Both the position numbers and the translations under genes were made by a program. From Yersinia rochesterensis (GTDB lineage: Bacteria; Pseudomonadota; Gammaproteobacteria; Enterobacterales; Enterobacteriaceae), in the NCBI RefSeq assembly GCF_003600645.1, contig NZ_CP032482.1, forward strand, positions 372,001 through 436,000: 64,000 nt of DNA. The letters run 5' to 3'. Of the stretch, positions 1-8,110 are shown piece by piece. Under the pieces are notes generated by a model, which was given only the letters and a program-made list of their open reading frames with translations, had not been told where the DNA came from and did no database searches. Numbering within the stretch: the first letter of the stretch is position 1; every line of letters starts with the position of its first letter.

Positions 1-24
1 ACAAAACTGGCCGTTTGCCTGGGT

Positions 25-531
25 ATGTGTCATCAGAATATTTATTACACCCATGCCCTGACAGTAGGATGTCTGCGATTTCCAGGGAAAGACCCGGTTA
101 TTGCGATTGTCCCGCAATGCCTGCACCGGATCATTTACGGTAAAACATCGGCAGCATCCTTATCCCTTGAGGACGACCTGAGCGTTAGTTTATTAACGCA
201 GAAACACTTGTTGGCCCACCACCCCATGCTGGAAGGTGTTCTGCTTTCTGAATGTGTCCGCTTAAAACAACGTTCACTGGCGAATAAACTCACCAGCCTG
301 TTTCAGCAATTCAGAGGAACTGAGCTTCGTCTCAAGCTTGTCTGGCTGTGCTGGTACGATTTGATGCTGGGAAATAGTCTTGCTGACTGGATTGAAAATC
401 TAAAGTTTAAATCAAGCGAGGAGGTCGATAACTGGGTTAATGACCGGCAGACTGAGAACCACAGGCTCACCAACATGATGGATGAGTACGTCTGCTTTGC
501 GTATCGCACGGTACTCGAACCGCTGATTTGA
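25..531 (+). CDS. Unrecognised protein, possibly 5'-truncated by the window edge
   Basis: I do not recognise this 168-residue product. The frame stays open back to base 1, so the ATG at 25 may be internal and the gene may begin outside the window; no clear ribosome site precedes it. The protein is soluble-looking, with no signal peptide or membrane segment, and has a Trp/Leu-rich stretch near residue 105 (KLVWLCWYDLML) and a charged helical part after it. It ends at a TGA followed by more than 400 bases of AT-rich DNA. Its neighbour is an island-type replication-like gene, so a mobile-element origin is likely, but this is inference. Confidence 0.4.
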   Translation: MCHQNIYYTHALTVGCLRFPGKDPVIAIVPQCLHRIIYGKTSAASLSLEDDLSVSLLTQKHLLAHHPMLEGVLLSECVRLKQRSLANKLTSLFQQFRGTELRLKLVWLCWYDLMLGNSLADWIENLKFKSSEEVDNWVNDRQTENHRLTNMMDEYVCFAYRTVLEPLI

Positions 532-954
532 ACCACTCGACATGCTGACGGGGTAGACCGCCATTCCAGAGTAAAGATATATTGTATGGAACAGCTAACT
601 TCGGAGTTATTTTATCTAATAAATCAGTGTGTTAAGCGGTGTCGTATAAGGTTCAGTGAACGTGCATGAGTGTCGGATAGGTATTATATATATATGCCTA
701 TTATCAGTATGGGTATCCATATGCCTGTTGAGCATGTCCCTAACAACCTATCAATATCCATATTATATAAATACTTAAACAAACACCTGAATGGGCATAA
801 GGCTGTAATCACCAGAGTCGTATGCTGAACAACAACACCTGTAGTCAGTATCCCTGTCAGCGTTAATCCCTCAATCTCCCAATCATTATGCCTGTCTGTG
901 TTTCAGGAAGGCAGCACTAAGCCTGCTGTTTCCCGACAGGTGGAGGAAATCATT
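532..954. other. AT-rich intergenic region with a near-palindrome
   Basis: No gene is visible here. The region is rich in alternating AT. At 677-701 it contains a 25-base near-palindrome with ends ATAGG and CCTAT around a TATATATA core. Several related hexamers (ATATGC, TATCCATAT) follow up to about 770. It could hold the promoter or a replication or transfer control site of the downstream island gene; nothing in the sequence decides this. Confidence 0.3.
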
Positions 955-1611
955 ATGTTTTTGTTCGATGACATCACCCACCCAATGGTGGTGGACCAAA
1001 GCCAGAAACCTTTCAACGAGGCATATCTGCAGCGTATCGAAGGGGTACTCTGTAACGCACTGCAGGACCATCCACAAACCACGGTTATCAGGGTGGATTT
1101 GCACTTACCGGAAGACGGGGATGTGGGCGACAGCATTGCCAGTGATGCTGACTTAAGCCAAGGGCTGATGTCCCGTTTTATCGAATCGCTGAAAGCTCAG
1201 ATAGTCGCTTACCGGCAAAGAAAAACCCGGGAAGGGATACGGACCCACCGCTGCTCCGTACGCTACGTCTGGGTGATGGAGCAACCAGAACTGGGTGGCA
1301 AGAAGCATTATCACATGGCCCTCTTCGTCAACACCGACACGTTCAATGCTCTGGGAAGCTACGGCGCACAGGGGAAAGGTCTGGCCTCTCTTGTTCAGAA
1401 CGCCTGGCTAAGTGCAATGAAGAAGCGTGACTGGCCTGAATATCTGACGCTGGTGCACTTTGTTTATAATCCTCTGGCTTTCCTGGAACTCAATAAGTCG
1501 GATTTCAGAAATAACCTTGATGCTCTGACTTTCCGTCTGAGTTACATGGCGAAGCAGCGAACCAAACGCTACAGCAGCGCAGAACGCTCGTTCGGCTGCA
1601 GTCAGTCCTAA
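955..1611 (+). CDS. Inovirus Gp2 / YagK-YfjJ family protein
   Basis: The product resembles the YagK/YfjJ proteins of cryptic prophages and the inovirus Gp2 family, small replication-initiator-like proteins found on satellite prophages and genomic islands. Visible family features are the RYVWVMEQ strand, the KKHYHMALFVNTDTF motif (a His-hydrophobe-His pattern as in HUH-type initiators) and a C-terminal LSYMAKQRTK segment. I chose the ATG at 955 because AGGTGGAGG lies just upstream; an in-frame start at 898 has no such site. That gives 218 residues, usual for the family. The gene stands alone, and a GC-rich inverted repeat (ACCGGC/GCCGGT, 1627-1650) follows the stop. The biochemical role in this family is poorly known; the family call is fairly sure. 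Confidence 0.75.
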   Translation: MFLFDDITHPMVVDQSQKPFNEAYLQRIEGVLCNALQDHPQTTVIRVDLHLPEDGDVGDSIASDADLSQGLMSRFIESLKAQIVAYRQRKTREGIRTHRCSVRYVWVMEQPELGGKKHYHMALFVNTDTFNALGSYGAQGKGLASLVQNAWLSAMKKRDWPEYLTLVHFVYNPLAFLELNKSDFRNNLDALTFRLSYMAKQRTKRYSSAERSFGCSQS

Positions 1612-1890
1612 GATGTTACCATAACGACCGGCTCTGTGAGACGGGCCGGTACTCAGTCCGGTCTCTGGATTTAATTACGTAGCATCCTCTTCTTTTGACT
1701 GACGCTATTCTCAACTCAGGCACATGTCCGCTCTGTGCCAGAAGCGGATGTTGCTAAAAACAGTCTTTCATGTATTTCATGACCAGTCCGCAGAGTATGC
1801 ATTTCGTTGATAGCCCTTAACCCTGAATATTAATATCAATCCGTAATGGATGCGACAAAACAGAGTCTGAGCGGGTATCAGGCGAAAAGA

Positions 1891-2919
1891 TTAATAATTA
1901 TGACCTCCCATGTATAATGCCATCTGAGTCGTCATATCTTGGTCCCTGTCAATATTGACCTTGTCATTAGAAAAATCCAGTACAAAGAAATGATCAGTTT
2001 GCGGTGGTACAACCTTAGAGTAAAAGCAGAAGTACTCATTGTTCATTTCATATTGTAAATTTACAGAAATTTTTTTAATTTTTTTGTTTTTCACTAAATC
2101 CATAAACATTTTATTTAAATCTGACCTTTTGCTTTCCTTGTCATCATCTTGAAGCTTAGGGTCAAAGTAGCGTATGAAGCAGTTTTCAATAATCCTACCT
2201 TCATTATCAACTTCAATCTCATCCAATTGAGAATTTGAAATATTAAACATCATATTGTAGTTATTATTCAGAGATATAACTCTTGGATTAAACAAACTAA
2301 AATAAACAAAAAAATCATTATCGTCATTTGAAACACTATACAGCATCTTCGATAAGCCACGGTGAATGAAATCAACAGGACGCCTATGCGGATGACGTGT
2401 ATATCCTACGTAATGCACTTCAGTATGGATGCCTAAATCAATGTAATTTTCTTTGACGAAGTCATGGACTGAAATCACAAGTGAATTGCCATCTTCATGT
2501 TCAATGTAGAGAAACTTTTCAGTTATTCTAACATTTGGCGTTATTTTTATTTCCCCATCCTGAGTAAGCTTGCGAAAGAAATATTTCACCCGAAACTTTC
2601 GCTCCTCTTTGCCAATCAACAGAGTGAATACTATATTTTTTGTGAAAGGGTTATACCTAGGCTTCCTCTTGGTTGAAAACCTCACTTTCTTTCTTGAACC
2701 TAAGAAATAAATAAATCTCTTTTCACAGTTTTCCCTCACATGTTTCTCGATGGCGCTGAGATAGTTTTTTATTATCTTATTTGTTCTGATATCATCGGGA
2801 GGATTAATCATCATATCATACCAGATGCAATCGGTGTTTATGAGATCTATCCACCATGACTTATCGGATTGTGAGTAGGCCACGTTAGAGTTTATAAAAT
2901 CAAAGTTTCCGCGAGTCAT
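1891..2919 (-). CDS. Hypothetical AT-rich protein with a GIY-YIG-like motif
   Basis: Unrecognised 342-residue protein, much more AT-rich than the genes around it, which suggests recent acquisition. The start at 2919 (ATG) is supported by AAGGCG seven bases upstream; a GTG at 2934 is the alternative. The N-terminal half is basic, with KKVRFSTKRKPR near residue 85. In the middle, VHYVGYTRHPHRRP and the following HRGLSKMLY resemble the catalytic-loop spacing of GIY-YIG-like domains (tyrosine, glycine, then Arg and His). No membrane segments are visible. It stands alone on the minus strand. The GIY-YIG idea rests on one motif and is tentative. Confidence 0.5.
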   Translation of the reverse strand: MTRGNFDFINSNVAYSQSDKSWWIDLINTDCIWYDMMINPPDDIRTNKIIKNYLSAIEKHVRENCEKRFIYFLGSRKKVRFSTKRKPRYNPFTKNIVFTLLIGKEERKFRVKYFFRKLTQDGEIKITPNVRITEKFLYIEHEDGNSLVISVHDFVKENYIDLGIHTEVHYVGYTRHPHRRPVDFIHRGLSKMLYSVSNDDNDFFVYFSLFNPRVISLNNNYNMMFNISNSQLDEIEVDNEGRIIENCFIRYFDPKLQDDDKESKRSDLNKMFMDLVKNKKIKKISVNLQYEMNNEYFCFYSKVVPPQTDHFFVLDFSNDKVNIDRDQDMTTQMALYMGGHNY

Positions 2920-2934
2920 AAAACGCCTTATCAC

Positions 2935-3252
2935 GTAAAAAAATCACCTAACCATAGATTGAGTAGCAGACGGTTCGCAAACCATTGCTTCCGTTTGTGC
3001 CCTGATATTTTCATAATTCATTAGTTGGCATCCCTACATCTTTAGTCTCACATGTAGGCCACTAAGCCATCAGGCCCCTGCCGACAGCACCAAAGGCTGA
3101 AAGGAGCATACCGGAGTTGCCGGTTAGCGCAGTCGGGCTAAAAACCTGGTCCACAGGATGTCCGCAGATCGCTCAAACCAGACTGTCAGTGTCCCTTGGT
3201 AATCACACAAATGCACTTTTCCTTGGAAAAACTAACCAATCCTGCTAGAAAC
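2935..3252. other. Intergenic region without a recognisable gene
   Basis: No open frame of note and no RNA gene were recognised. Reading the minus strand, the sequence just left of the integrase remnant carries many stops. It may be the decayed flank of the same element. Confidence 0.3.
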
Positions 3253-3413
3253 TCAGACCACAAGTTTTAGCTCCCTTTTTCCGTTTTCAACAATACTCCC
3301 GCTATCGGCTTTGTTTACGAAATCAGCCCATCACTGCATCATAGGACGGCGTTGCTCAAGATAGCGCGCAAGAATAGCATTAGCGGCAACCCACTTTGTA
3401 ACTGTCACCATCA
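3253..3413 (-). pseudogene. C-terminal remnant of a P4-type tyrosine integrase
   Basis: On the minus strand from about 3413, translation gives ANAILARYLEQRRPMMQ, an in-frame TGA, then WADFVNKADSG and a short tail ending at TGA 3253-3255. This matches the tail of P4-family integrases. The intact integrase in this window ends its catalytic part with YLEQRREMMQWYADYID. Only the last 50 or so codons remain, with one internal stop; the arginine and His-x-x-Arg catalytic regions are gone. It probably marks the edge of an older integrated element, now lost or rearranged. I see no tRNA next to it. Confidence 0.6.
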
Positions 3414-3554
3414 ACCGTGGATTACTGGCGGTTGGAAACACCCAAACTCTACATTCTGACCTCATCGACGCGCTGGCCGAGCCAGATTAACGGCCTTGAA
3501 ACCGCGCATAACTCTCCTACACCAGCATGTTTTTGTTGATATTTACATTTTCAA

Positions 3555-3606
3555 TTGATCGGTACTAACGATCGATAGTATATTATTGATCGTTATATTC
3601 TATCAA
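3555..3606. promoter_or_regulatory. TTGATCG inverted repeats upstream of the Opa-like gene
   Basis: The sequence shows TTGATCG, a 7-base spacer, then CGATCGA (3555-3575). A further TTGATCG follows at 3586-3592 and the end TATCAATT near 3600. The cluster lies about 150 bases before the outer membrane protein gene. A similar TTGATCA-N7-TGATCAA site occurs at 5164-5184, upstream of the PerC-like gene. A shared operator is an inference. Confidence 0.35.
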
Positions 3607-3753
3607 TTAAAGGGTGTGGCGATAACGTGATGGGTAACAAGGACAGTCGATTCTTTAAGCGTTTATGCCTGTCGTTGTGACAATAGCTCTGTAGTCAGAG
3701 CCTGGACCCTGAGGCGTTATCACTCCCCATGACTCTACTCACAAGGAAATGTC

Positions 3754-4503
3754 ATGATATTCAATAAAACGTTGCTGTCGGGTTTACTGGTACTGGTGTC
3801 TGCCTCTGCGGTTGCTGCCCCTGAAAACGGGTTCTACCTTTCGGGTAAGGTGGGGGTGGGGATAATGAATTTGGGTGACCAGTCCCTGAGCTATGCATCA
3901 GACGGGACCTCGGATGATTTTAGCCGTCAACGTGACAGTAATTTTGCAGGCTCTCTGGCGGCGGGTTACGATTTTCACTCGCAGTTCAATGCGCCGGTGC
4001 GTTTGGAGTTGGAATATACCAGTTACGGAAAAGCTAATTCCAATAACAGCATGACCTACAATCAAGCGCCCTGGGGCTATCCCGATTTTGAAGGCAAAAC
4101 AGAGAACAGCCTGGAGGTTCAACTCCAGACCGTGCTGATGAATGCGTACTGGGATATGCGTAACAGCACCCCCTTCACACCGTGGATTTCTGCCGGGGTA
4201 GGCTTCAGCCGCCTGTCGCTGGACCACCACACTGTCGATACCGATACCCAAATCAGTACGGGTATCGTTGATGGTTCGGTAAAAAGTGGTAACCATTCTG
4301 GCAGTGCAACTAACTTTGCCTGGGCGGTGGGGGTGGGGGTTAACTGGGCCATCATGGATAACGTGAGTATAGACCTGAGTTACCGTTACCTCGATGCCGG
4401 AGATGTTGAAGCAAATTACACGACCCCGAAGGGAAGTGGTAAAACAGCGAAGGTTTCGGTGACGTCGAATGATGTGATGCTGGGCGTACGGTACGCCTTC
4501 TAA
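3754..4503 (+). CDS. Opacity-type outer membrane beta-barrel protein
   Basis: The 249-residue precursor has a typical signal peptide (Lys near the N-terminus, LLSGLLVLVSASAVAA, cleavage after AVAA at about residue 22). The mature part is a small beta-barrel: alternating strands such as NGFYLSGKVGVGIMNL, PVRLELEYTSYG and NVSIDLSYRYLDAG, and a terminal strand VMLGVRYAF ending in phenylalanine, the outer-membrane assembly signal. This is the Opa/OmpX-like porin superfamily, often with adhesion or serum-resistance roles. The start follows AAGGAA. The gene is monocistronic, with inverted repeats about 150 bases upstream. Substrate or host ligand cannot be told from sequence. Confidence 0.8.
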   Translation: MIFNKTLLSGLLVLVSASAVAAPENGFYLSGKVGVGIMNLGDQSLSYASDGTSDDFSRQRDSNFAGSLAAGYDFHSQFNAPVRLELEYTSYGKANSNNSMTYNQAPWGYPDFEGKTENSLEVQLQTVLMNAYWDMRNSTPFTPWISAGVGFSRLSLDHHTVDTDTQISTGIVDGSVKSGNHSGSATNFAWAVGVGVNWAIMDNVSIDLSYRYLDAGDVEANYTTPKGSGKTAKVSVTSNDVMLGVRYAF

Positions 4504-4748
4504 GTAATCATACTCTGCTGTGCCCTGGATTGGCACAGTGAGTTCAGGCACTGCGTCAGCGCCTCACCAGGGTCATTATCGACGCAGTCCACCTGAACAA
4601 CAGCCAGATAAATCGGTTTTTTCTCTTAACGTTACCTGATTGATTATCACCGCTGCACCGACGAGGTGACCCGGTCAACGACCCAATAAAAGCTCACGTC
4701 TCATGGTATCGCTGGATGAGCATTATTGTGTGTTCAGGATCATCAGGG

Positions 4749-5006
4749 TTAATATCGGTTTTTATATCGCTCCTGACTGCGGTAACGATTACGAACTTCT
4801 CGCCGCCGCTCTTCTGGTGTCCCCTGTGATTTCAGTAAACACGGTTCACGTCGCCGAGCAATCTGTTCCGATTCAGCATCATCAAGGCAATGGCCTATGA
4901 CAGTAAGCCACTGTGTCGCAGCCCTGCGCCAGAATCCGGCCAGTTCTAAATCGGTCGCTTTTTGTATTAGCGTTTCAATACTCACTGCACTCTTTAATTC
5001 AGCCAA
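4749..5006 (-). CDS. PerC-family transcriptional regulator
   Basis: The 85-residue product carries the core of the PerC family: ATDLELAGFWRRAATQWL, a short linker with VIGHCLDDAESEQIARRR, then a cysteine-containing CLL end. PerC-type proteins are small activators of virulence genes encoded on islands and prophages of enteric bacteria; they act in the cytoplasm. The frame starts with TTG at 5006, chosen because GTGGAG lies about eight bases upstream; the nearby ATG (5011-5013) is out of frame. The gene points away from the T6SS locus and has an inverted repeat about 160 bases upstream. A link to T6SS control is inference from position only. Confidence 0.7.
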   Translation of the reverse strand: MAELKSAVSIETLIQKATDLELAGFWRRAATQWLTVIGHCLDDAESEQIARRREPCLLKSQGTPEERRREVRNRYRSQERYKNRY

Positions 5007-5163
5007 CTGGCATCACTCCACGCTGTATTGCGCATCATTTTCCCGAAACCCTAAAATTTGACAGTAAAAAACCCGATATTGGTTTTTTCTGCAAGATAAC
5101 GCAGCCATGGCGCATAAAAACATATCACTTACCTTGTCTGTGGCGGATGACGACTACACTGAG

Positions 5164-5184
5164 TTGATCAGATTAAGTGATCAA
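5164..5184. promoter_or_regulatory. Perfect inverted repeat TTGATCA-N7-TGATCAA
   Basis: A perfect 7-bp inverted repeat with a 7-base spacer, followed by more partial copies (TTGATC near 5194, ATCGAT near 5207). It sits between the divergent PerC-like gene and the T6SS operon, and resembles the repeat upstream of the Opa-like gene. Its form suits a dimeric regulator; which one is unknown. Confidence 0.4.
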
Positions 5185-5990
5185 TATCGATTTATTGATC
5201 TGCATAATCGATTTCACAGACTCATTTTATGACCGTATTCTTACGGGTGCTGACACTGGGAAAGGTGAGTCCTGCGCAGACAGGACTATACTCAAACAGG
5301 ATATTCTGTTTGTACTCATTACATGTTGGTGAATGTATTTCTCAGTGTGAATGGGGTCTCATCCGTATCTATTTGCCACTCATCTCTCTTTGTGGATTGA
5401 ATTGACTGCAATACACAATGACGTTGCCTATCGATAAGTCATTTTTAGGTTATTAGGGGTTAACTGATTCACAGCGATAATAGATAATTCTCTTGTTATC
5501 CTACCTGGTTCTAAAATACCCCCAATACACATCACATTTCTGAAAAAAATATCTGTAGGCATATTCCTACAATAAGCTCCATAGATTCTCAGTTTAATTT
5601 TCATGATGTTTATTAATGCCTTTAATCGTAGGGAGTTATCTTGCTTTTTCAAGAAAAGTCTTATACATCAGTGTTATGTTTCCTTTTTTTAAAAGAGAAA
5701 ATAGTTACTTTTTGTTACATTTAACTTATTGGTGTTATTATGCTAACGTTTCTACACTGCGCGCACTGGTATTTAATCGATATGCTAATGCGTGTGAAAA
5801 ATACCTGCCAGATACTGTTTCATGCCATCCGATGAATGGATAGGGATATCTACTAACGTGTTTTTTTACTTTAATGCGCACCGAGTTAATTAGTGTGCGG
5901 TGAATGTTGTGCCGGGTAATAGTGGATTATTTCTATTTATTTTTTCAGCGGTGGATTTCTTAAGTTTCCTTCCCCAAATAAGGAAAGTCG
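5185..5990. other. Long leader region of the T6SS operon, no gene seen
   Basis: About 800 AT-rich bases without a convincing gene. Short frames on both strands lack family resemblance and good ribosome sites. The region must carry the tssB promoter, but I cannot single out a convincing -35/-10 pair. The tssB ribosome site AAGGAAAG is at its end. Confidence 0.4.
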
Positions 5991-6491
5991 ATGTCCTCTT
6001 CAAGCTTTCAAAATGAGATACCAAAAGCACGCATTAATATTAAATTAGATCTGCACACCGGCGGCGCTCAAAAGAAAATGGAGCTGCCTTTGAAGTTGTT
6101 GGTGATGGGTGATTACAGCAACGGTCAGGAACAGCGCCCGCTGTCCGAGCGTGAAAAACTTAACATCAATAAAAACAATTTCAACAGTGTGTTGGCCGAG
6201 TTCCAACCGAGTCTGAAACTCGCGGTACCTGACACCCTGGCAGGCGATAACACTGATACCGCAGTTGCCCTGACTTTCCGCGAGATGAAAGATTTCGAAC
6301 CGGAAAGTGTTGCCCGTCAAATCCCGCAACTGCGTGCCTTGCTGGCAATGCGCAACCTGCTGCGTGACCTCAAATCCAATCTGCTGGACAACGCCACTTT
6401 CCGCCGTGAGCTGGAAAATATCCTCAAAGACGAAGCCCTGAGCGATGAGCTACGTGCTGAATTAGCGGCCCTGGCCCCCAAAGACTGTTAA
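5991..6491 (+). CDS. tssB: TssB, small subunit of the T6SS contractile sheath
   Basis: The 166-residue protein is the VipA/ImpB family member. With TssC it builds the contractile sheath around the Hcp tube in the cytoplasm. Family marks are the N-terminal SFQNEIPKARINIKLDLHTG, the KLLVMGDYSNGQ strand and the C-terminal helix RNLLRDLKSNLLDN. The start ATG follows AAGGAAAG by six bases. It is the first gene of a plus-strand operon that continues for some 28 kb, 48 bases before tssC. Length and composition are normal. Confidence 0.95.
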   Translation: MSSSSFQNEIPKARINIKLDLHTGGAQKKMELPLKLLVMGDYSNGQEQRPLSEREKLNINKNNFNSVLAEFQPSLKLAVPDTLAGDNTDTAVALTFREMKDFEPESVARQIPQLRALLAMRNLLRDLKSNLLDNATFRRELENILKDEALSDELRAELAALAPKDC

Positions 6492-6539
6492 TCGCCGAAT
6501 TGGCTGCTTGTCATTAGAAAGAAGAAAAGGAACATGCTG

Positions 6540-8099
6540 ATGTCTGTACAGGAAAACAGTGCGCAGGGTACTGCGACGACCGTATTAGAAAGCTATACCG
6601 AAAAAAATGGCCCCGTAGCCCAAGGGGTTTATGCCGCTTTATTTGAAAAAATCAACCTGAGTCCGGTCTCCTCATTGACCGGTCTGGATGCTTTCCAGAA
6701 CAACGATACCATGGCGGATGCCACCACTGATGAGCGTGTTACTGCCGCCGTCAGTGTCTTTTTAGACTTGCTGAAGCAATCGTCGAAAAAAGTGGAAAAA
6801 CTGGATAAAACCCTGCTGGATGGTCACATTGCTGCGCTGGATGATCAAATCAGTCGTCAGTTGGATGCGGTGATGCATCACCCTGATTTCCAACGAGTAG
6901 AGTCCACCTGGCGTGGCGTGAAATCCCTTATCGATCAAACCGATTTCCGTCAAAATGTGCGCATCGAACTGCTGGATATCAGTAAAGATCATCTGGTGCA
7001 GGATTTTGAAGATGCGCCTGAAATCGTGCAAAGCGGGTTATACGCTCAGACCTATATTCAGGAATACGACACTCCGGGCGGCGAGCCGATTGCCGCGGCT
7101 ATCTCCAACTACGAGTTCGACCGCGGCCCGCAGGATATCGCGTTATTGCGCAATATCTCCAAAGTGGCGGCGGCGGCCCATATGCCGTTTATCGGTTCAG
7201 TTGGCCCTGAGTTCTTTGGTAAAGAAAGCATGGAAGAAGTGGCTGCCATCAAAGACATCGCCAACTACTTTGACCGCGCTGAATACATCAAGTGGAAAGC
7301 TTTCCGCGACTCGGATGATTCCCGCTATATCGGCTTGACCATGCCGCGCGTGTTGGGGCGTTTGCCTTATGGCCCAGACACCGTTCCTGTGCGCAGCTTC
7401 AACTACGTTGAGCAGGTGAAAGGGCCGGATCACGATCGCTACTTGTGGACCAACGCTTCGTTTGCTTTTGCTGCCAACATGGTGAAAAGCTTCATTAAAA
7501 ATGGCTGGTGTGTGCAGATCCGTGGCCCGCAGGCCGGTGGCGCGGTGACCAACCTGCCTATTCACCTGTACGATTTGGGTACCGGTAATCAGGTTAAAAT
7601 TCCGTCAGAAGTGATGATCCCAGAAACGCGCGAGTTTGAATTTGCCAATCTGGGCTTTATCCCGCTGTCGTACTACAAAAACCGCGATTACTCGTGCTTC
7701 TTCTCGGCCAACTCGGCGCAGAAACCGGCACTGTATGACACCACTGATGCCACTGCCAACAGCCGCATCAATGCCCGTCTGCCGTATATCTTCCTGCTGT
7801 CACGTATTGCGCATTATCTGAAGCTGATTCAGCGCGAAAACATCGGCACCACCAAAGATCGCCGTCTGTTGGAGCTGGAGCTGAATAACTGGATCCGCAC
7901 GTTGGTGACGGAAATGACTGATCCGGGTGATGATTTGCAAGCGTCCCATCCCCTGCGTGATGCGAAAGTCACTGTGGAAGATATCGAAGATAACCCGGGT
8001 TTCTTCCGCGTCAAACTGTATGCCGTGCCGCATTTTCAGGTGGAAGGCATGGACGTGAATCTGTCATTGGTTTCCCAAATGCCGAAGGCTAAGGCATAA
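6540..8099 (+). CDS. tssC: TssC, large subunit of the T6SS contractile sheath
   Basis: A VipB/ImpC family protein of about 519 residues, the main sheath subunit that pairs with TssB. Recognisable blocks are the N-terminal half with LDDQISRQLDAVMHHPDFQRVESTW (broken here as LDDQISRQL and HHPDFQRVESTWRG), the LLRNISKVAAAAHMPF core and the conserved C-terminal LELELNNWIRTLV. Two ATGs are possible (6534, 6540). The second has the better spacing to AGGA and gives MSVQENSAQG, so I use it. It is followed 11 bases later by tssK. Confidence 0.95.
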   Translation: MSVQENSAQGTATTVLESYTEKNGPVAQGVYAALFEKINLSPVSSLTGLDAFQNNDTMADATTDERVTAAVSVFLDLLKQSSKKVEKLDKTLLDGHIAALDDQISRQLDAVMHHPDFQRVESTWRGVKSLIDQTDFRQNVRIELLDISKDHLVQDFEDAPEIVQSGLYAQTYIQEYDTPGGEPIAAAISNYEFDRGPQDIALLRNISKVAAAAHMPFIGSVGPEFFGKESMEEVAAIKDIANYFDRAEYIKWKAFRDSDDSRYIGLTMPRVLGRLPYGPDTVPVRSFNYVEQVKGPDHDRYLWTNASFAFAANMVKSFIKNGWCVQIRGPQAGGAVTNLPIHLYDLGTGNQVKIPSEVMIPETREFEFANLGFIPLSYYKNRDYSCFFSANSAQKPALYDTTDATANSRINARLPYIFLLSRIAHYLKLIQRENIGTTKDRRLLELELNNWIRTLVTEMTDPGDDLQASHPLRDAKVTVEDIEDNPGFFRVKLYAVPHFQVEGMDVNLSLVSQMPKAKA

Positions 8100-8110
8100 A
8101 CGGAGACACG

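Noticed and set aside
3898..4551. 217-residue minus-strand ORF
   Set aside because: It is antisense to a complete outer-membrane protein gene with signal peptide and terminal Phe; no ribosome site or family resemblance.
4703..5167. Two plus-strand ORFs opposite the PerC-like gene
   Set aside because: The minus strand encodes a recognised PerC core; the plus frames have no family marks.
5428..5652. 74-residue minus-strand ORF in the T6SS leader
   Set aside because: TTG start without a ribosome site, no family features, AT-rich leader context.
5616..5843. 75-residue plus-strand ORF before tssB
   Set aside because: Composition is like random AT-rich sequence and there is no start site support.
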